DNA of 64,000 nt from an uncultured Solirubrobacteraceae bacterium (GCA_902806175.1 CADCVQ010000009.1:1-64000); one strand, 5' to 3'. Positions 15,919 to 25,056 are shown, counted from the first letter of the stretch. Notes: generated from the letters alone by a model not told the origin. Program-made: numbers and translations.

Positions 15919-16802
15919 CGGGCGGACTCCTCGTCGACCTCGGCCGTCAGCTCGAGGTAGACGTCCTCCAGCGAGGGGCGGCTCACGCTGAGATCGGCAA
16001 GGCCGGTTCCCCGCGCGAGCGCGGCGCTCGTGAGCTGGTGCAGCAGCCCGGTCGGGTCGTCGGTTTCGCGACTGACGAGCTCGCCGGACTCGTCGCGCCA
16101 GCTCACGCGGTAGCGCGAGGAGGCGCCGACGCCGAGCTGCGCGGGCGCGCCGACGGCGAGGACGCGGCCGTCCTTGACGATCGCGACCCGATCGCAGAGC
16201 GCCTGCGCCTCGTCGAGGTAGTGCGTCGTGAGCAGCACCGTCTTGCCGAGGTCGGCGAGCGCGCGGATCGTCTCCCAGGCCGCGCGCCGCGCGGCGGGAT
16301 CGAAGCCGGTCGTCGGCTCGTCGAGGAATATCAGCTCCGGGTCGCCGACGAGCGCCAGCGCGAAGTCCAGCCGCCGCGCCTGGCCGCCGGAGAGCTTGCG
16401 CGTCAGGACGTTCTCGGACGCGCGCAGGCCGGCGAGCTCGATGACCTCGTCGACGTCGCGCGCTCGCCGATAGAAACCGGCCCAATGGGTGATCAGCTCG
16501 CGCGGCGTGGCGTGGCGGTAGATGCCACTCGATTGCAGCACGATGCCGACGCGCTCGCGCAGCGCGCGCGGGCGCCCGCCCGGATCGTGGCCGAGCACCG
16601 ACACGATCCCGCGCGTGCGCTCGCGGTAGCCCTCGAGCACCTCGACGGTCGTCGTCTTGCCCGCGCCGTTGGGCCCGAGCAGGCCGAAGACCTCGCCGCG
16701 CGCGACCTCGAAGTCGATGCCTGCAACCGCGTGCACGCTGCCATAGGACTTGTGCAGGTCGCGCACGAGGATGGCTGGAGCTGCGCTGTCCACGGCGCGC
16801 AA
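15915..16802 (-). CDS. ABC transporter ATP-binding protein (drug/lipid exporter type)
   Basis: This is about 295 residues with a full nucleotide-binding domain: Walker A GPNGAGKT (43-50), signature LSGGQ (about 138), Walker B ending IFLDEP, then the H-loop TTHYLDEA. A 70-residue C-terminal regulatory extension follows, as in DrrA-like ATPases. The longest start is TTG 16802, only two bases from the divergent ppx-like ATG. GTG 16793, nine bases inside, gives an equally good protein. The gene is coupled to the permease (ATGA). Two divergent genes with nearly touching starts imply that the promoter of each lies inside the coding region of the other, or that leaderless starts are used. Confidence 0.9.
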   Translation of the reverse strand: MRAVDSAAPAILVRDLHKSYGSVHAVAGIDFEVARGEVFGLLGPNGAGKTTTVEVLEGYRERTRGIVSVLGHDPGGRPRALRERVGIVLQSSGIYRHATPRELITHWAGFYRRARDVDEVIELAGLRASENVLTRKLSGGQARRLDFALALVGDPELIFLDEPTTGFDPAARRAAWETIRALADLGKTVLLTTHYLDEAQALCDRVAIVKDGRVLAVGAPAQLGVGASSRYRVSWRDESGELVSRETDDPTGLLHQLTSAALARGTGLADLSVSRPSLEDVYLELTAEVDEESAR

Positions 16803-16804
16803 TC

Positions 16805-17710
16805 ATGACAAGATCGCCTGCGGCGACCGCCTTGCCTCGTTGCGCGTGCATCGATATCGGCTCGAACACCACGCGACTGCTCGTCGCGGAGGACGACGGA
16901 TCGCGGTTGCGCGAGGTCGTCTCCGGGCGCGCCTTCACGCATCTGGGAGCGACCGGCGCGGGCGCGCTGGGGGCCGACAAGATCGCCGAGGTGGCGGCGA
17001 TCGTCGCGCGCCAGATGCGACTGGCCGACGAGCTCGGCGCCGACTCGCTGCGCGTCGTCGCGACGGCGGCCGTGCGCCAGGCGGTCGACCGCGAGGCGCT
17101 GGCTGCCGCGATCGCCGCGTCGTGCGGGGCGACGCTCGAGATCCTCTGCAGCGAAGACGAGGCGCGGCTGGCGTTTCGCGGGGCGATCGGCGCGCTCGCC
17201 GCGCCTCCGGATGGGGTGCTCGGCGTCGTCGACGTCGGCGGCGGCTCCACCGAGCTCGTCGTCGGCACCGCGGCCGGCGGCGTCACGTGGTCGGTCTCGC
17301 TGCCCGTCGGCTCGTCGTCGCTGACGCGTACCGATCTGCCCGCCGATCCGCCCTCGCAGGCGCAGCTCGCCGGGCTGCGCGAGAAGCTCCGCGGGCTGTT
17401 CGGCCGGATCGACGCACCACAGCCGGCGGCCGCCTATGCCGTCGGCGGCAACGCCACCTCGCTGCAGCGGTTGATGGGCGCCGAGCTGGACCGCGCTGCG
17501 CTGACGCGCGGGCTGCACGCGCTCGTCGCGCGCCCGTCCGGCGAGATCGCCCTACGGCTCGGGCTGCACGCCGACCGCGCGCGGCTGCTGCCCGCCGGGA
17601 TCTTGCTGCTCGACGCCGCGTCGCGCGCGCTCAGGGCGCCGCTGCTGCTGGCCGGCGGCGGCTTGCGCGAGGGCATCGTGCTCGAGCAGCTGGCCGCGCT
17701 CAAAGCGTGA
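16805..17710 (+). CDS. Ppx/GppA exopolyphosphatase family phosphatase
   Basis: This is a 301-residue cytosolic enzyme of the actin-like ATPase fold. It has the phosphate-1 motif IDIGSNTTRLL near the N-terminus and the phosphate-2 motif VVDVGGGSTELVVG near residue 145. A third Gly-rich segment (YAVGGNATSLQRL) completes the site. It is the short, two-domain form without the C-terminal HD domains of E. coli Ppx. Members release phosphate from polyphosphate ends or hydrolyse pppGpp. Polyphosphate kinase lies immediately downstream on the same strand after about 90 bases, which favours a polyphosphate role. Confidence 0.9.
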   Translation: MTRSPAATALPRCACIDIGSNTTRLLVAEDDGSRLREVVSGRAFTHLGATGAGALGADKIAEVAAIVARQMRLADELGADSLRVVATAAVRQAVDREALAAAIAASCGATLEILCSEDEARLAFRGAIGALAAPPDGVLGVVDVGGGSTELVVGTAAGGVTWSVSLPVGSSSLTRTDLPADPPSQAQLAGLREKLRGLFGRIDAPQPAAAYAVGGNATSLQRLMGAELDRAALTRGLHALVARPSGEIALRLGLHADRARLLPAGILLLDAASRALRAPLLLAGGGLREGIVLEQLAALKA

Positions 17711-17740
17711 ACGTGGCGGGCGCACCGGAGCGCACGTTGT

Positions 17741-17753
17741 GAACACGATGTTC
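17741..17753. promoter_or_regulatory. GAAC-N5-GTTC dyad upstream of ppk
   Basis: GAACACGATGTTC is a near-perfect inverted repeat 50 bases before the ppk start and upstream of a GATACT -10-like box (17783-17788). The spacer is five, not the four of an actinobacterial LexA box, so it is only a candidate operator. Confidence 0.3.
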
Positions 17754-17802
17754 TCGCCGGGATGACGGGGTGGCGCGCCGGGGATACTGTCACCGTGACC
17801 AC

Positions 17803-19965
17803 ATGACGAGCCCCGACACCGAGATCACGCTGCAGGAGTCGATCGGCCAGATCGAGGCCTCGCCCCAGCCGCCGCCGAGCGATCTGGATCTGCACGACAA
17901 GTCGCTGTACTTCGGCCGCGAGCTGTCGTGGCTGGACTTCAACGACCGCGTCCTGCAGCTCGTCCAGGACGACGGGATGCCATTGCTCGAGCGCGTCAAG
18001 CTCGCGGCCATCTGGAGCTCCAACAACGACGAGTTCTTCCAGATCCGCGTCGCTGGCGTGCACGATCAGATCGACGCCGGACTGTCGGCGAGGGGGCCCG
18101 ACGGCCTGACCCCGATGGAGACGATCGACGCGATCCGCGCCCGCGTCCGCGGCCAGCAGCAGCGCCTCGAGGAGGTCGTCCTGGGCGACCTCTTCCCGGC
18201 GCTCGCCGAGCAGGGAATCCGGATCCTCGCGCTCGACGACCTCTCCAAGTCACAGCGCAAGGCGCTCGCCAAGCGCTTTCGGCGCCAGATCTTCCCGGTG
18301 CTCACGCCGCTCGCCGTCGGCCAGGGCCGGCCCTTTCCGTACATCTCGAGCCTGTCGCTGTCGCTCGCCGCGCTCGTGCGCGACCCCGACACCGACGAGC
18401 AGACCTTCGCCCGCGTCAAGGTGCCGACCGAGATGCTCGAGCGCTTCGTCGAGGTCGACGACGAGCGGCACACGTTCGTCACGCTCGAAGAGGTCATCGC
18501 CGCGAACATCGAGGCGCTCTTTCCGGGCATGGAGGTCGTCAGCCACGGCTTCTTCCGCGTCACGCGCGACGCCGACTTCGAGGTCTCCGACGAGGCCAAC
18601 GACCTGCTGCAGGCCGTCGAGGCCGAGCTGCGCCGGCGGCGCATGGGCGAGGCCGTGCGCCTGGAGGTCGACGTCAACATCGACCGTGGCGTGCGCACGC
18701 TGCTGCTCGAGGCGCTGGACCTCGAGGAGCGCCAGGTCTACGACGTCGACGGCATCCTCGGCCTCGGCGACCTGTGGCAGATCTACGGGCTGCGCGGGTT
18801 CGCCGAGCTGCGCGATCCGCCGTGGACCCCGGTGACACAGCCGCGGCTGCAGGCCAACGAGCCCGAGCACGGCAACCTGCTGACCGAGATGCGGCGACGG
18901 GACATCCTCGTGCACCACCCGTTTGACTCCTTCGCCACGTCGGTGGAGCGCTTCGTCGATCAGGCCGTCGCCGATCCCGACGTCCTGGCGATCAAGCAGA
19001 CCGTGTACCGCACCTCCGACGACTCGCGTCTCGTGCAGGCGCTGATCCGTGCGACCGAGAGCGGCAAGCAGGCGGTCTGCATGGTCGAGCTCAAGGCGCG
19101 CTTCGACGAGCGCGCGAACATCGAATGGGCGCGCTCGCTCGAGCAGGCCGGCGTCCACGTCGTCTACGGCTATCCGGGCCTGAAGACGCACGCCAAGTGC
19201 ATCCTCGTCGTGCGCCGCGAGGGCAGGGGCGTACGCCACTACGTCCACATCGGGACGGGGAACTACCACCCCAAGACCGCGCGCCTGTACACGGACTTCG
19301 GGCTGTTCACCTGCGACGAGGACATCGGCAACGACGTCGCGGACATGTTCAACTTCCTCACCGGGCTCGGGCGCCCGAGCGAGTACCGCAAGGTCCTCAT
19401 CGCGCCGCGCGGGATGCGCGAGGGGATCCTCGAGGAGATCGATCGTACGATCGCGTCGCACCAGCGCGGCGAGCCCGCGCGGATCCGGCTGAAGATGAAC
19501 TCGCTCGTCGACCGGCGCTGCATCCGCGCGCTGTACCGCGCCTCGCAGGCCGGCGTGCCGGTGTCGCTGAACGTGCGCGGCATCTGCTGCCTGCGTCCCG
19601 GCGTCCCCGGCATCTCGGAGAACATCACCGTGACGAGCGTCCTGGGCCGCTTTCTCGAGCACTCGCGCATCTACAGCTTCGACTACGACGGCCAGACGCG
19701 CGTGCTGATCGGCTCCGCCGACCTCATGCCGCGCAACCTCGACACGCGCGTCGAGCTCATCACCCCGGTCGAGGACGACCACGCAAAGGCCGACCTGCTC
19801 GACGCGCTCGAGCGCTCGCTGGCGACCGACGTGTGGGCGTGGGAGCTGTGCGCCGACGGCTCGTGGAGCAAGCGCGAGCCGGCCAAGAAGCCGCGCTCGG
19901 TCCAACAGGAGCTCATGGTCCTGCACGCCGCACGGGCCAGCGAGAGCTCGCCGCCCGACGAGTAG
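17803..19965 (+). CDS. ppk1: Polyphosphate kinase (PPK1)
   Basis: This is a 720-residue enzyme that reversibly polymerises the gamma-phosphate of ATP into polyphosphate. The N-terminal domain has RELSWLDFNDRVL and SSNNDEFFQIRVAGV, typical of PPK1. The head domain is followed by two phospholipase-D-like catalytic domains. The autophosphorylated histidine is His463 in KTHAK, followed by the HIGTGNYHP signature. ATG 17803 is chosen because a GATACT box ends 14 bases upstream and because the extra residues from GTG 17770 are not family-like. It lies between the Ppx-type gene and the HD-like gene, so synthesis, breakdown and a third function are grouped. Confidence 0.97.
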   Translation: MTSPDTEITLQESIGQIEASPQPPPSDLDLHDKSLYFGRELSWLDFNDRVLQLVQDDGMPLLERVKLAAIWSSNNDEFFQIRVAGVHDQIDAGLSARGPDGLTPMETIDAIRARVRGQQQRLEEVVLGDLFPALAEQGIRILALDDLSKSQRKALAKRFRRQIFPVLTPLAVGQGRPFPYISSLSLSLAALVRDPDTDEQTFARVKVPTEMLERFVEVDDERHTFVTLEEVIAANIEALFPGMEVVSHGFFRVTRDADFEVSDEANDLLQAVEAELRRRRMGEAVRLEVDVNIDRGVRTLLLEALDLEERQVYDVDGILGLGDLWQIYGLRGFAELRDPPWTPVTQPRLQANEPEHGNLLTEMRRRDILVHHPFDSFATSVERFVDQAVADPDVLAIKQTVYRTSDDSRLVQALIRATESGKQAVCMVELKARFDERANIEWARSLEQAGVHVVYGYPGLKTHAKCILVVRREGRGVRHYVHIGTGNYHPKTARLYTDFGLFTCDEDIGNDVADMFNFLTGLGRPSEYRKVLIAPRGMREGILEEIDRTIASHQRGEPARIRLKMNSLVDRRCIRALYRASQAGVPVSLNVRGICCLRPGVPGISENITVTSVLGRFLEHSRIYSFDYDGQTRVLIGSADLMPRNLDTRVELITPVEDDHAKADLLDALERSLATDVWAWELCADGSWSKREPAKKPRSVQQELMVLHAARASESSPPDE

Positions 19966-19976
19966 ATGGCTCGCTG

Positions 19977-20795
19977 ATGACCGGCGACGCCCGCCCGGCG
20001 GTTGCGCGCGGCGCGCCGCAGGACGCGCGCGTGCACGCGCCGGCGCGCGGCAACAAGCGCCTCAAGAAGCTGCTGGAGGCGATCGACGCAGACCTTCAGG
20101 TCAAGGGCTGGTGGCACGCCGCGGCGATCAACGCCGAGCGGCTGAACATGTCCGACCACTCGTGGGTGCACATCCAGATCGTGCTGAACATCGCGCTGCG
20201 CCTCTCGCGGCTGCTGTTCGGCCGCGGTGTCCAGCCCAGCATCGTCTCCGACCATGGCCTGGAGGTGCGCGACGCCGAGGTCGTGATCGCCGCCGCTGCC
20301 CTGCTGCACTGCATCGGGATGTCGATCCATCGCACCGACCACGAGGCCTATTCGCTGTTTCTGACGGCCGACAAGCTCGGCACGCTGCTGCAGGACGTCT
20401 ACGAGGAGCCGACGCGGTCGATCGTCGTCGCAGAGACGATGCACGCGATCATCTCGCACCGCTCCAAGGGCGATCCGCTGACGATCGAGGGCTCGATCGT
20501 GCGCGTCGCCGACGCGCTGGACATGGCCCGCGGGCGCTCGCGCGTGCCGTTCGAGGCCGGCCACACGAACATCCACTCGCTGTCGGCGTACGCGATCGAG
20601 CAGGTCAAGATCGGTGCCGGCGACGAGAAGGCCGTCCGCGTCGAGATCGAGATGTCCAACTCGGCCGGGATCTTCCAGGTCGACGAGGGTCTCGGCACGA
20701 AGCTGCGCGGCACGCTGCTGGAGCCGCACATCGAGGTCGTCGCGCGCATCGAGGCCGAGCACGAGCAGCGCCTCGTGCCGATCTTCCGCCTGTAA
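19977..20795 (+). CDS. HD-domain-like protein with altered HD motif
   Basis: This is a 272-residue soluble protein 11 bases after ppk, hence co-transcribed. It has the helical layout of an HD phosphohydrolase: DHSWVHIQI (His61, His65), then LLHCIGMSIHRTDHEAYS, where the usual His-Asp pair reads His111-Cys112, then further His residues (MHAIISHRS) and an IVRVADALDMARGR segment that supplies the late Asp. The C-terminal third is a small beta-rich domain. HD enzymes cleave phosphoesters or nucleotides. Replacement of the metal-binding Asp by Cys could change the metal or abolish catalysis. Context suggests a role in polyphosphate or nucleotide turnover, which is inference. ATG 19977 is the first good start. 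Confidence 0.75.
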   Translation: MTGDARPAVARGAPQDARVHAPARGNKRLKKLLEAIDADLQVKGWWHAAAINAERLNMSDHSWVHIQIVLNIALRLSRLLFGRGVQPSIVSDHGLEVRDAEVVIAAAALLHCIGMSIHRTDHEAYSLFLTADKLGTLLQDVYEEPTRSIVVAETMHAIISHRSKGDPLTIEGSIVRVADALDMARGRSRVPFEAGHTNIHSLSAYAIEQVKIGAGDEKAVRVEIEMSNSAGIFQVDEGLGTKLRGTLLEPHIEVVARIEAEHEQRLVPIFRL

Positions 20796-20888
20796 GTCAA
20801 GACTGTCTACGCGCCAGCGCGTGATCTGGCGGGTCGCTATACGCGCTAACACCTCCACTGTCAACTTCGAGTCCGGAGGCACGTTTTC

Positions 20889-21590
20889 GTGACCGACTCA
20901 GCACTGCGTGAGCTCGCAGACGATCCGTCTTCGCGCAAGCGCTTTTTCAAGATGCTCGGCGGTGCCGGCGCGGTCAGCGCCGCCACCGTCTTCCTCGCCG
21001 CCTGTGGCGGCGACGACGACGACGACGAGGCGGCGAAGCCGACGCCCGACGCGTCCGGCGTCCAGGACAACAACAACAACTCCGACCTCAAGGTCCTCAA
21101 CTACGCGCTGACGCTCGAGTTCCTCGAGGCCGACTTCTACGACAAGGTCATCGCCAGCGGGCTCGTCAAGGACCCCAAGGTGGCATCGATCGCCAAGAAG
21201 TTCGGCCAGACCGAGCAGGAGCATGTCGACGCGCTCACGGCGACGATCAAGAAGCTCGGCGGCAAGCCCGTCGAAGCGCCGAAGACGAAGTTCCAGCCGA
21301 CGCTCGACAAGGGCCTCATGGCAGTTCTCGAGACCGCTGCCACCGTCGAGAATCTCGGCGCCGCCGCGTACCTCGGACAGGCCGGCAACATCAAGAGCAA
21401 GGAAGTTCTCGCCGCCGCGCTGGCGATCCACTCTGTCGAGGCGCGTCACGCCGCGGCGCTGAACACCCTCGTCGGCCGTGGCTTCGGCGACGGCAAGGGC
21501 GGCCTCGAGGGCTCACTGCCCGACGGCGCATTCGCAAAGCCGATGGACGAGAAGGCGGTCCTCGCGGCCGTCAAGCCGTTCCTCGCGTAA
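20889..21590 (+). CDS. Exported ferritin-like lipoprotein
   Basis: This is 233 residues from GTG 20889, with GGAGG nine bases upstream. The N-terminus has a twin-arginine-like SRKRFFKM followed by a hydrophobic stretch and a lipobox LAAC (Cys39), so the protein should be anchored outside the membrane. A low-complexity Asp/Asn linker leads to a four-helix ferritin-like domain. Its candidate di-iron ligands are Glu77 or Glu80, Glu111-His112, Glu154 and Glu184...His187. Such domains oxidise or store iron or protect against peroxide. A paralogue follows after 33 bases, and the two probably act together. Physiological substrate unproven. Confidence 0.85.
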   Translation: MTDSALRELADDPSSRKRFFKMLGGAGAVSAATVFLAACGGDDDDDEAAKPTPDASGVQDNNNNSDLKVLNYALTLEFLEADFYDKVIASGLVKDPKVASIAKKFGQTEQEHVDALTATIKKLGGKPVEAPKTKFQPTLDKGLMAVLETAATVENLGAAAYLGQAGNIKSKEVLAAALAIHSVEARHAAALNTLVGRGFGDGKGGLEGSLPDGAFAKPMDEKAVLAAVKPFLA

Positions 21591-21623
21591 ACGACCACCA
21601 CGATCACGAAAGCGAGACTCCAC

Positions 21624-22262
21624 ATGGCTTCATCGCGACTGGTGGCTCCTGAGCTTGCCACCATCAAGGTTCACGGAATGACGCGTGAGGCGTTCCTCAT
21701 GCGATCCACCCTCGCCGCGGGCGCCGCCTACGGCGCGATGTCGGCGACCGGGCTGATCTCCTCTGCGCTCGCCGAGTCAGGCGGCGGCGACGTCGACATC
21801 CTCAACTTCGCGCTCACGCTCGAGCACCTCGAGACCGAGTTCTACACGCAGGGCGTCAAGCGGGTGAAGGGGCTCTCCAAGGAGGAGAGCGACCTCGCCA
21901 AGCGGCTGCGCGACGACGAGGCAGAGCACGTCGACGCGCTCACCGCGACGATCAAGGACCTCGGCGGCAAGCCGGGCGCCAAGCCGACGTTCCAGTTCGG
22001 CGGCGCGTTCGGCAACCGTACGGCGTTCCTCAAGACGGCGAACGTCCTCGAGGACACAGGCGTCAGCGCCTACAACGGCGCCGCCCCGATGATCGAGTCC
22101 GTCGACGTGCTCGCCGCGGCGGGCGGCATCGTCCAGATCGAGGGGCGCCACGCGGCGCTGATCCGCCTCGTGCGCAACAAGCCGCCGGCGCCGCTGGCCT
22201 TCGACAAGGCCAGCGAGATGGAGGAGATCCTGAAGGCGGTCAAGCCGTTCATCAGGGCCTGA
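21624..22262 (+). CDS. Exported ferritin-like protein, paralogue of the preceding gene
   Basis: This is a 212-residue protein with an N-terminal MTREAFLMRSTLAAGAA stretch resembling a Tat-type signal, but with no lipobox. The ferritin-like four-helix domain then repeats the neighbour's motifs: ALTLEHLETEFY, EAEHVDALTATIKDLGGKP and VQIEGRHAALIRL. The DALTATIK.LGGKP segment is almost identical in both proteins, which marks a gene duplication. One anchored and one soluble copy suggests division of labour in the cell envelope. It is followed by a strong terminator. Confidence 0.85.
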   Translation: MASSRLVAPELATIKVHGMTREAFLMRSTLAAGAAYGAMSATGLISSALAESGGGDVDILNFALTLEHLETEFYTQGVKRVKGLSKEESDLAKRLRDDEAEHVDALTATIKDLGGKPGAKPTFQFGGAFGNRTAFLKTANVLEDTGVSAYNGAAPMIESVDVLAAAGGIVQIEGRHAALIRLVRNKPPAPLAFDKASEMEEILKAVKPFIRA

Positions 22263-22297
22263 CGCTGCTTCGCGCTGCAGACGGTTGTGTGATCCTG

Positions 22298-22322
22298 GGG
22301 CCCGGCGCAAGCCGGGCCCTTG
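22298..22322. terminator. Intrinsic terminator between convergent genes
   Basis: GGGCCCGGC (22298-22306) pairs perfectly with GCCGGGCCC (22311-22319) around a GCAA tetraloop, followed by TTGT. The symmetric stem lies between the ferritin-like gene and the convergent hydrolase gene and can serve both. Confidence 0.85.
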
Positions 22323-22925
22323 TCACAGCAGCGGCGCTCGGTCTGGCGCCGAGCAGTGCTCGAGCTCGTCGGCGAGCTGCGCCACGAGCGGATGCTCGGG
22401 AGCGACGCGCTCGAGCATCGCGAGGCTCTTGCAGTAGTGCTCGAGGCGCATCGCATGGTGATGTGCGAGATAGCGGCGCGCGCGGCTGTGCGGTGGCAGC
22501 TCCTGTAGCTGCTCCTGCTCACGGCGACGATGCCTGGGCCATTCGCGAACCTTTGAGATCTTGTCCGCCGCGAACAGCAGCGCGACATCGCCTCCGACGA
22601 AGCGGACGTTGTCGCGCAGCACCTGCTTGCGCTCGCGGTAGCTCTCGATGCACGAATGGTCGGTGACCGCGTCCACGAGCGCCGCAACGTCGTCGCCGAA
22701 GCGATCGGCGATCTCGCCGACGGCCACGTGGGCGTTCTCGACGACGTCGTGCAGCAGGCCGGCGGCGACGACCGCCTCCGAGCAGCCTGCGTCGCGCAGC
22801 AGCCTGGCGACCTCGAGCGGATGCTGGATGAACGGCGCACCGTCGCTGCTGCGGCGCTGTCCGGAGTGACAGCGGACGGCGAATGCCAGCGCGCGTGGCG
22901 CGAGCTCGTGGGGTATGGAAGACAT
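22323..22925 (-). CDS. Small HD hydrolase of the RelA/SpoT type
   Basis: This is a 200-residue single-domain protein resembling the (p)ppGpp hydrolase half of SpoT. It has FAVRCHSGQRR at the N-terminus, FIQHPLEVARLL (His35), GLLHDVVENAHV (His59-Asp60) and LLFAADKISKVRE, which supplies the late Asp. There is no synthetase or TGS domain, so it is a stand-alone small alarmone hydrolase (Mesh1/SAH-like) or a relative acting on another nucleotide. ATG 22925 is preceded by GGAGGGAG at a good distance. The frame continues upstream, but those residues are not family-like. It is transcribed toward the shared terminator. Confidence 0.82.
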   Translation of the reverse strand: MSSIPHELAPRALAFAVRCHSGQRRSSDGAPFIQHPLEVARLLRDAGCSEAVVAAGLLHDVVENAHVAVGEIADRFGDDVAALVDAVTDHSCIESYRERKQVLRDNVRFVGGDVALLFAADKISKVREWPRHRRREQEQLQELPPHSRARRYLAHHHAMRLEHYCKSLAMLERVAPEHPLVAQLADELEHCSAPDRAPLL

Positions 22926-23064
22926 TGCTCTCCCTCCGCGCCCGCCGCCGGTCCAGTCCCTGTCCCGTGCACGGTCGCCAGATGGTCGTATCCGACGCCC
23001 GCCACACCAGGTGCTGCGGGCGCCACTAGATCCTGTATACCAACCCGCCGCTACTCCCAAGCGT

Positions 23065-25056
23065 CTACCAGTGCACGCCCTTCATGATGTTCGCCATCGC
23101 GATCTGCTCGACGTTGGCGCGCTCGGGCTCGGCGGGCGCCTTGTCGCCCTTGGACGCCGCCGAGTCGGGAAAGACCTTGTAGGCCATGTGCAGGATCTGG
23201 TCCATGACCTTCGGTGCGACCGCGTGCAGCACCTCGCCCGCCGTCCCGAGGCGCGTGTTGATCTGCGTCGGGCGGGCGCGCAGCGCCTCGCAGATGAGGT
23301 CGGCGGCCTCGTCGGGGCTGATCGTCGGAAAGTGGTCGTAGAGCTTCGTCGGGGCGATCATCGGCGTGCGGACCAGCGGCATGTGGATCGTCGTGAACGT
23401 GATCCCGTCGCCGACGACCTCCGAGGAGACGACGCGCGTCCATGAGTCCAGCGCCGACTTCGACGCGACGTATGCGCTGAAGCGCGGCGGGTTGGTCTGC
23501 ACGCCGATCGACGAGACGTTGACGATGTGGCCGAAGCGGCGCTCGCGCATGTGCGGCAGCAGGGCCATGATCATCTTGATCGCGCCGAAGTAGTTCAGCT
23601 GGACGGTGCGCTCGAAGTCGTGGAAGCGATCCTCCGAGAGCTTGATCGAGCGGCGGATCGAGCGCCCTGCGTTGTTGACGAGGAAGTCGACCGCGGGATG
23701 GTCGGCGAGGATCCGCGCCACGACGTCGTCGATCGCCTCCATGTCCGACAGGTCTGCGCTGTAGACGTGCGCGGTCCCGCCCGCGGCCTGGATCTCGTCG
23801 CGCAGCGCCTCGAGCTTCTCCATCCCGCGCGCCACGAGCAGCGGGACGCCGCCCGCCGCGGCGACCTTCAGCGCGGTCGCGCGGCCGATGCCGCTCGACG
23901 CGCCCGTGATGATCACCGTGCGCCCGTTGATGATGTGCCCGAACGAGCGGTCCTTGAAGAGGTCGGGATCGAGATTTCGCTCCCAGTAGTCCCACAGCTT
24001 CTCGGCGTACGTCGCAAGGTCCGGCGCCACGATCCCCGAGCCCGCCAGCGCGCGCTCGGTGTCACGCGTGTCGAACTGCGGCTTGAGCGCCATGTGGTCG
24101 ATCACCGCCTCCGGGATCCCGAAGTCGGCCAGCACGGCGCGGCGGATGTCGCGCACCTGCGGGAGCTTCATGAGCATCGAGACGGTGCCCTTGGGCAGCG
24201 CGTCGGTCAGGCGCTTGTCGACGCGGATCGCGAGCTTCGGCGCGTGCGCCGCGCCGGCGAAGGCGTTCAGCGACTCGCCGACGCGCATCGCCTTGGGGTT
24301 CGTCAGGTGAAAGGCCTGCGCGTCCAGCCCCGGCTGATGGGCGATGTGGTCCATCGCGCCGGCGACGAAGTCGACGGGCACGATGTTCGTGTAGCCGAGC
24401 TCGGGGCCGACGAGCGGAAACCACTCCGGCAGCGCGAAGCGGGCCTTCTGGATCGCCTTGAAGAAGTAGTAGGGCCCGTCGATCTTGTCCATCTCGCCGG
24501 TCTGCGAGTGCCCGACGACGATTGCCGGGCGATACACGCGCCACGGCACCTTCGCCTGCTCGCGCACGAGCTTCTCGGACTCGAACTTCGTGCGGTGATA
24601 GGCCGACGGCAGCCGCTGGCCCTGGTCGAACATGTCCTCGCGGAACAGGCCCTTGTACTCGCCGGCGGCGGCGACCGAGGAGACGTGGTGCAGGTGCCCG
24701 GCGGACAACGTGTTGGCGAGCTCGACGGCATGGCGGGTGCCGGTCACGTTCAGGCGCTCGTTGACCTCTTCGGGCGCCGTCATGTCGTAGATCGCGGCGA
24801 GGTGGAAGAAGTGCTCGACCTGGCCGCCCAGCGCGGCGATCTGCTCGTCACAGACGCCAAGCCGCGGCTGCGCCAGGTCGCCCAGGACGGGCTTGACGCG
24901 CTGTGCCGCGCGCGCGCCCCAGCGCTCGATCAGCGCGTCGAGGCGGTTCTGCGAACGCGCACGGACGAGCACATGGATGTCGCCCTCGCGCTCGAGCAGC
25001 CGCTCGACGAGATGACGACCGATGAAGCCGGTCGCGCCCGTCACGAAATACGCCAT
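23065..25056 (-). CDS. Bifunctional fatty acyl-CoA reductase / short-chain dehydrogenase (AcrA1-like)
   Basis: This is a 663-residue fusion of two Rossmann reductases. The N-terminal half is an extended SDR of the acyl-CoA reductase type: TGATGFIGRHL (6-16), VSSVAAAGEY and the active-site pair in YHRTKFESEKL. The C-terminal half (from about residue 380) is a classical SDR with TGASSGIG, NNAGRSI and the catalytic YVASK. The same architecture occurs in mycobacterial AcrA1, which reduces fatty acyl thioesters toward alcohols for wax ester or envelope lipid synthesis. GAGGAG lies just before ATG 25056. No lipid gene is adjacent, so the product is inferred only from the family. Confidence 0.88.
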   Translation of the reverse strand: MAYFVTGATGFIGRHLVERLLEREGDIHVLVRARSQNRLDALIERWGARAAQRVKPVLGDLAQPRLGVCDEQIAALGGQVEHFFHLAAIYDMTAPEEVNERLNVTGTRHAVELANTLSAGHLHHVSSVAAAGEYKGLFREDMFDQGQRLPSAYHRTKFESEKLVREQAKVPWRVYRPAIVVGHSQTGEMDKIDGPYYFFKAIQKARFALPEWFPLVGPELGYTNIVPVDFVAGAMDHIAHQPGLDAQAFHLTNPKAMRVGESLNAFAGAAHAPKLAIRVDKRLTDALPKGTVSMLMKLPQVRDIRRAVLADFGIPEAVIDHMALKPQFDTRDTERALAGSGIVAPDLATYAEKLWDYWERNLDPDLFKDRSFGHIINGRTVIITGASSGIGRATALKVAAAGGVPLLVARGMEKLEALRDEIQAAGGTAHVYSADLSDMEAIDDVVARILADHPAVDFLVNNAGRSIRRSIKLSEDRFHDFERTVQLNYFGAIKMIMALLPHMRERRFGHIVNVSSIGVQTNPPRFSAYVASKSALDSWTRVVSSEVVGDGITFTTIHMPLVRTPMIAPTKLYDHFPTISPDEAADLICEALRARPTQINTRLGTAGEVLHAVAPKVMDQILHMAYKVFPDSAASKGDKAPAEPERANVEQIAMANIMKGVHW

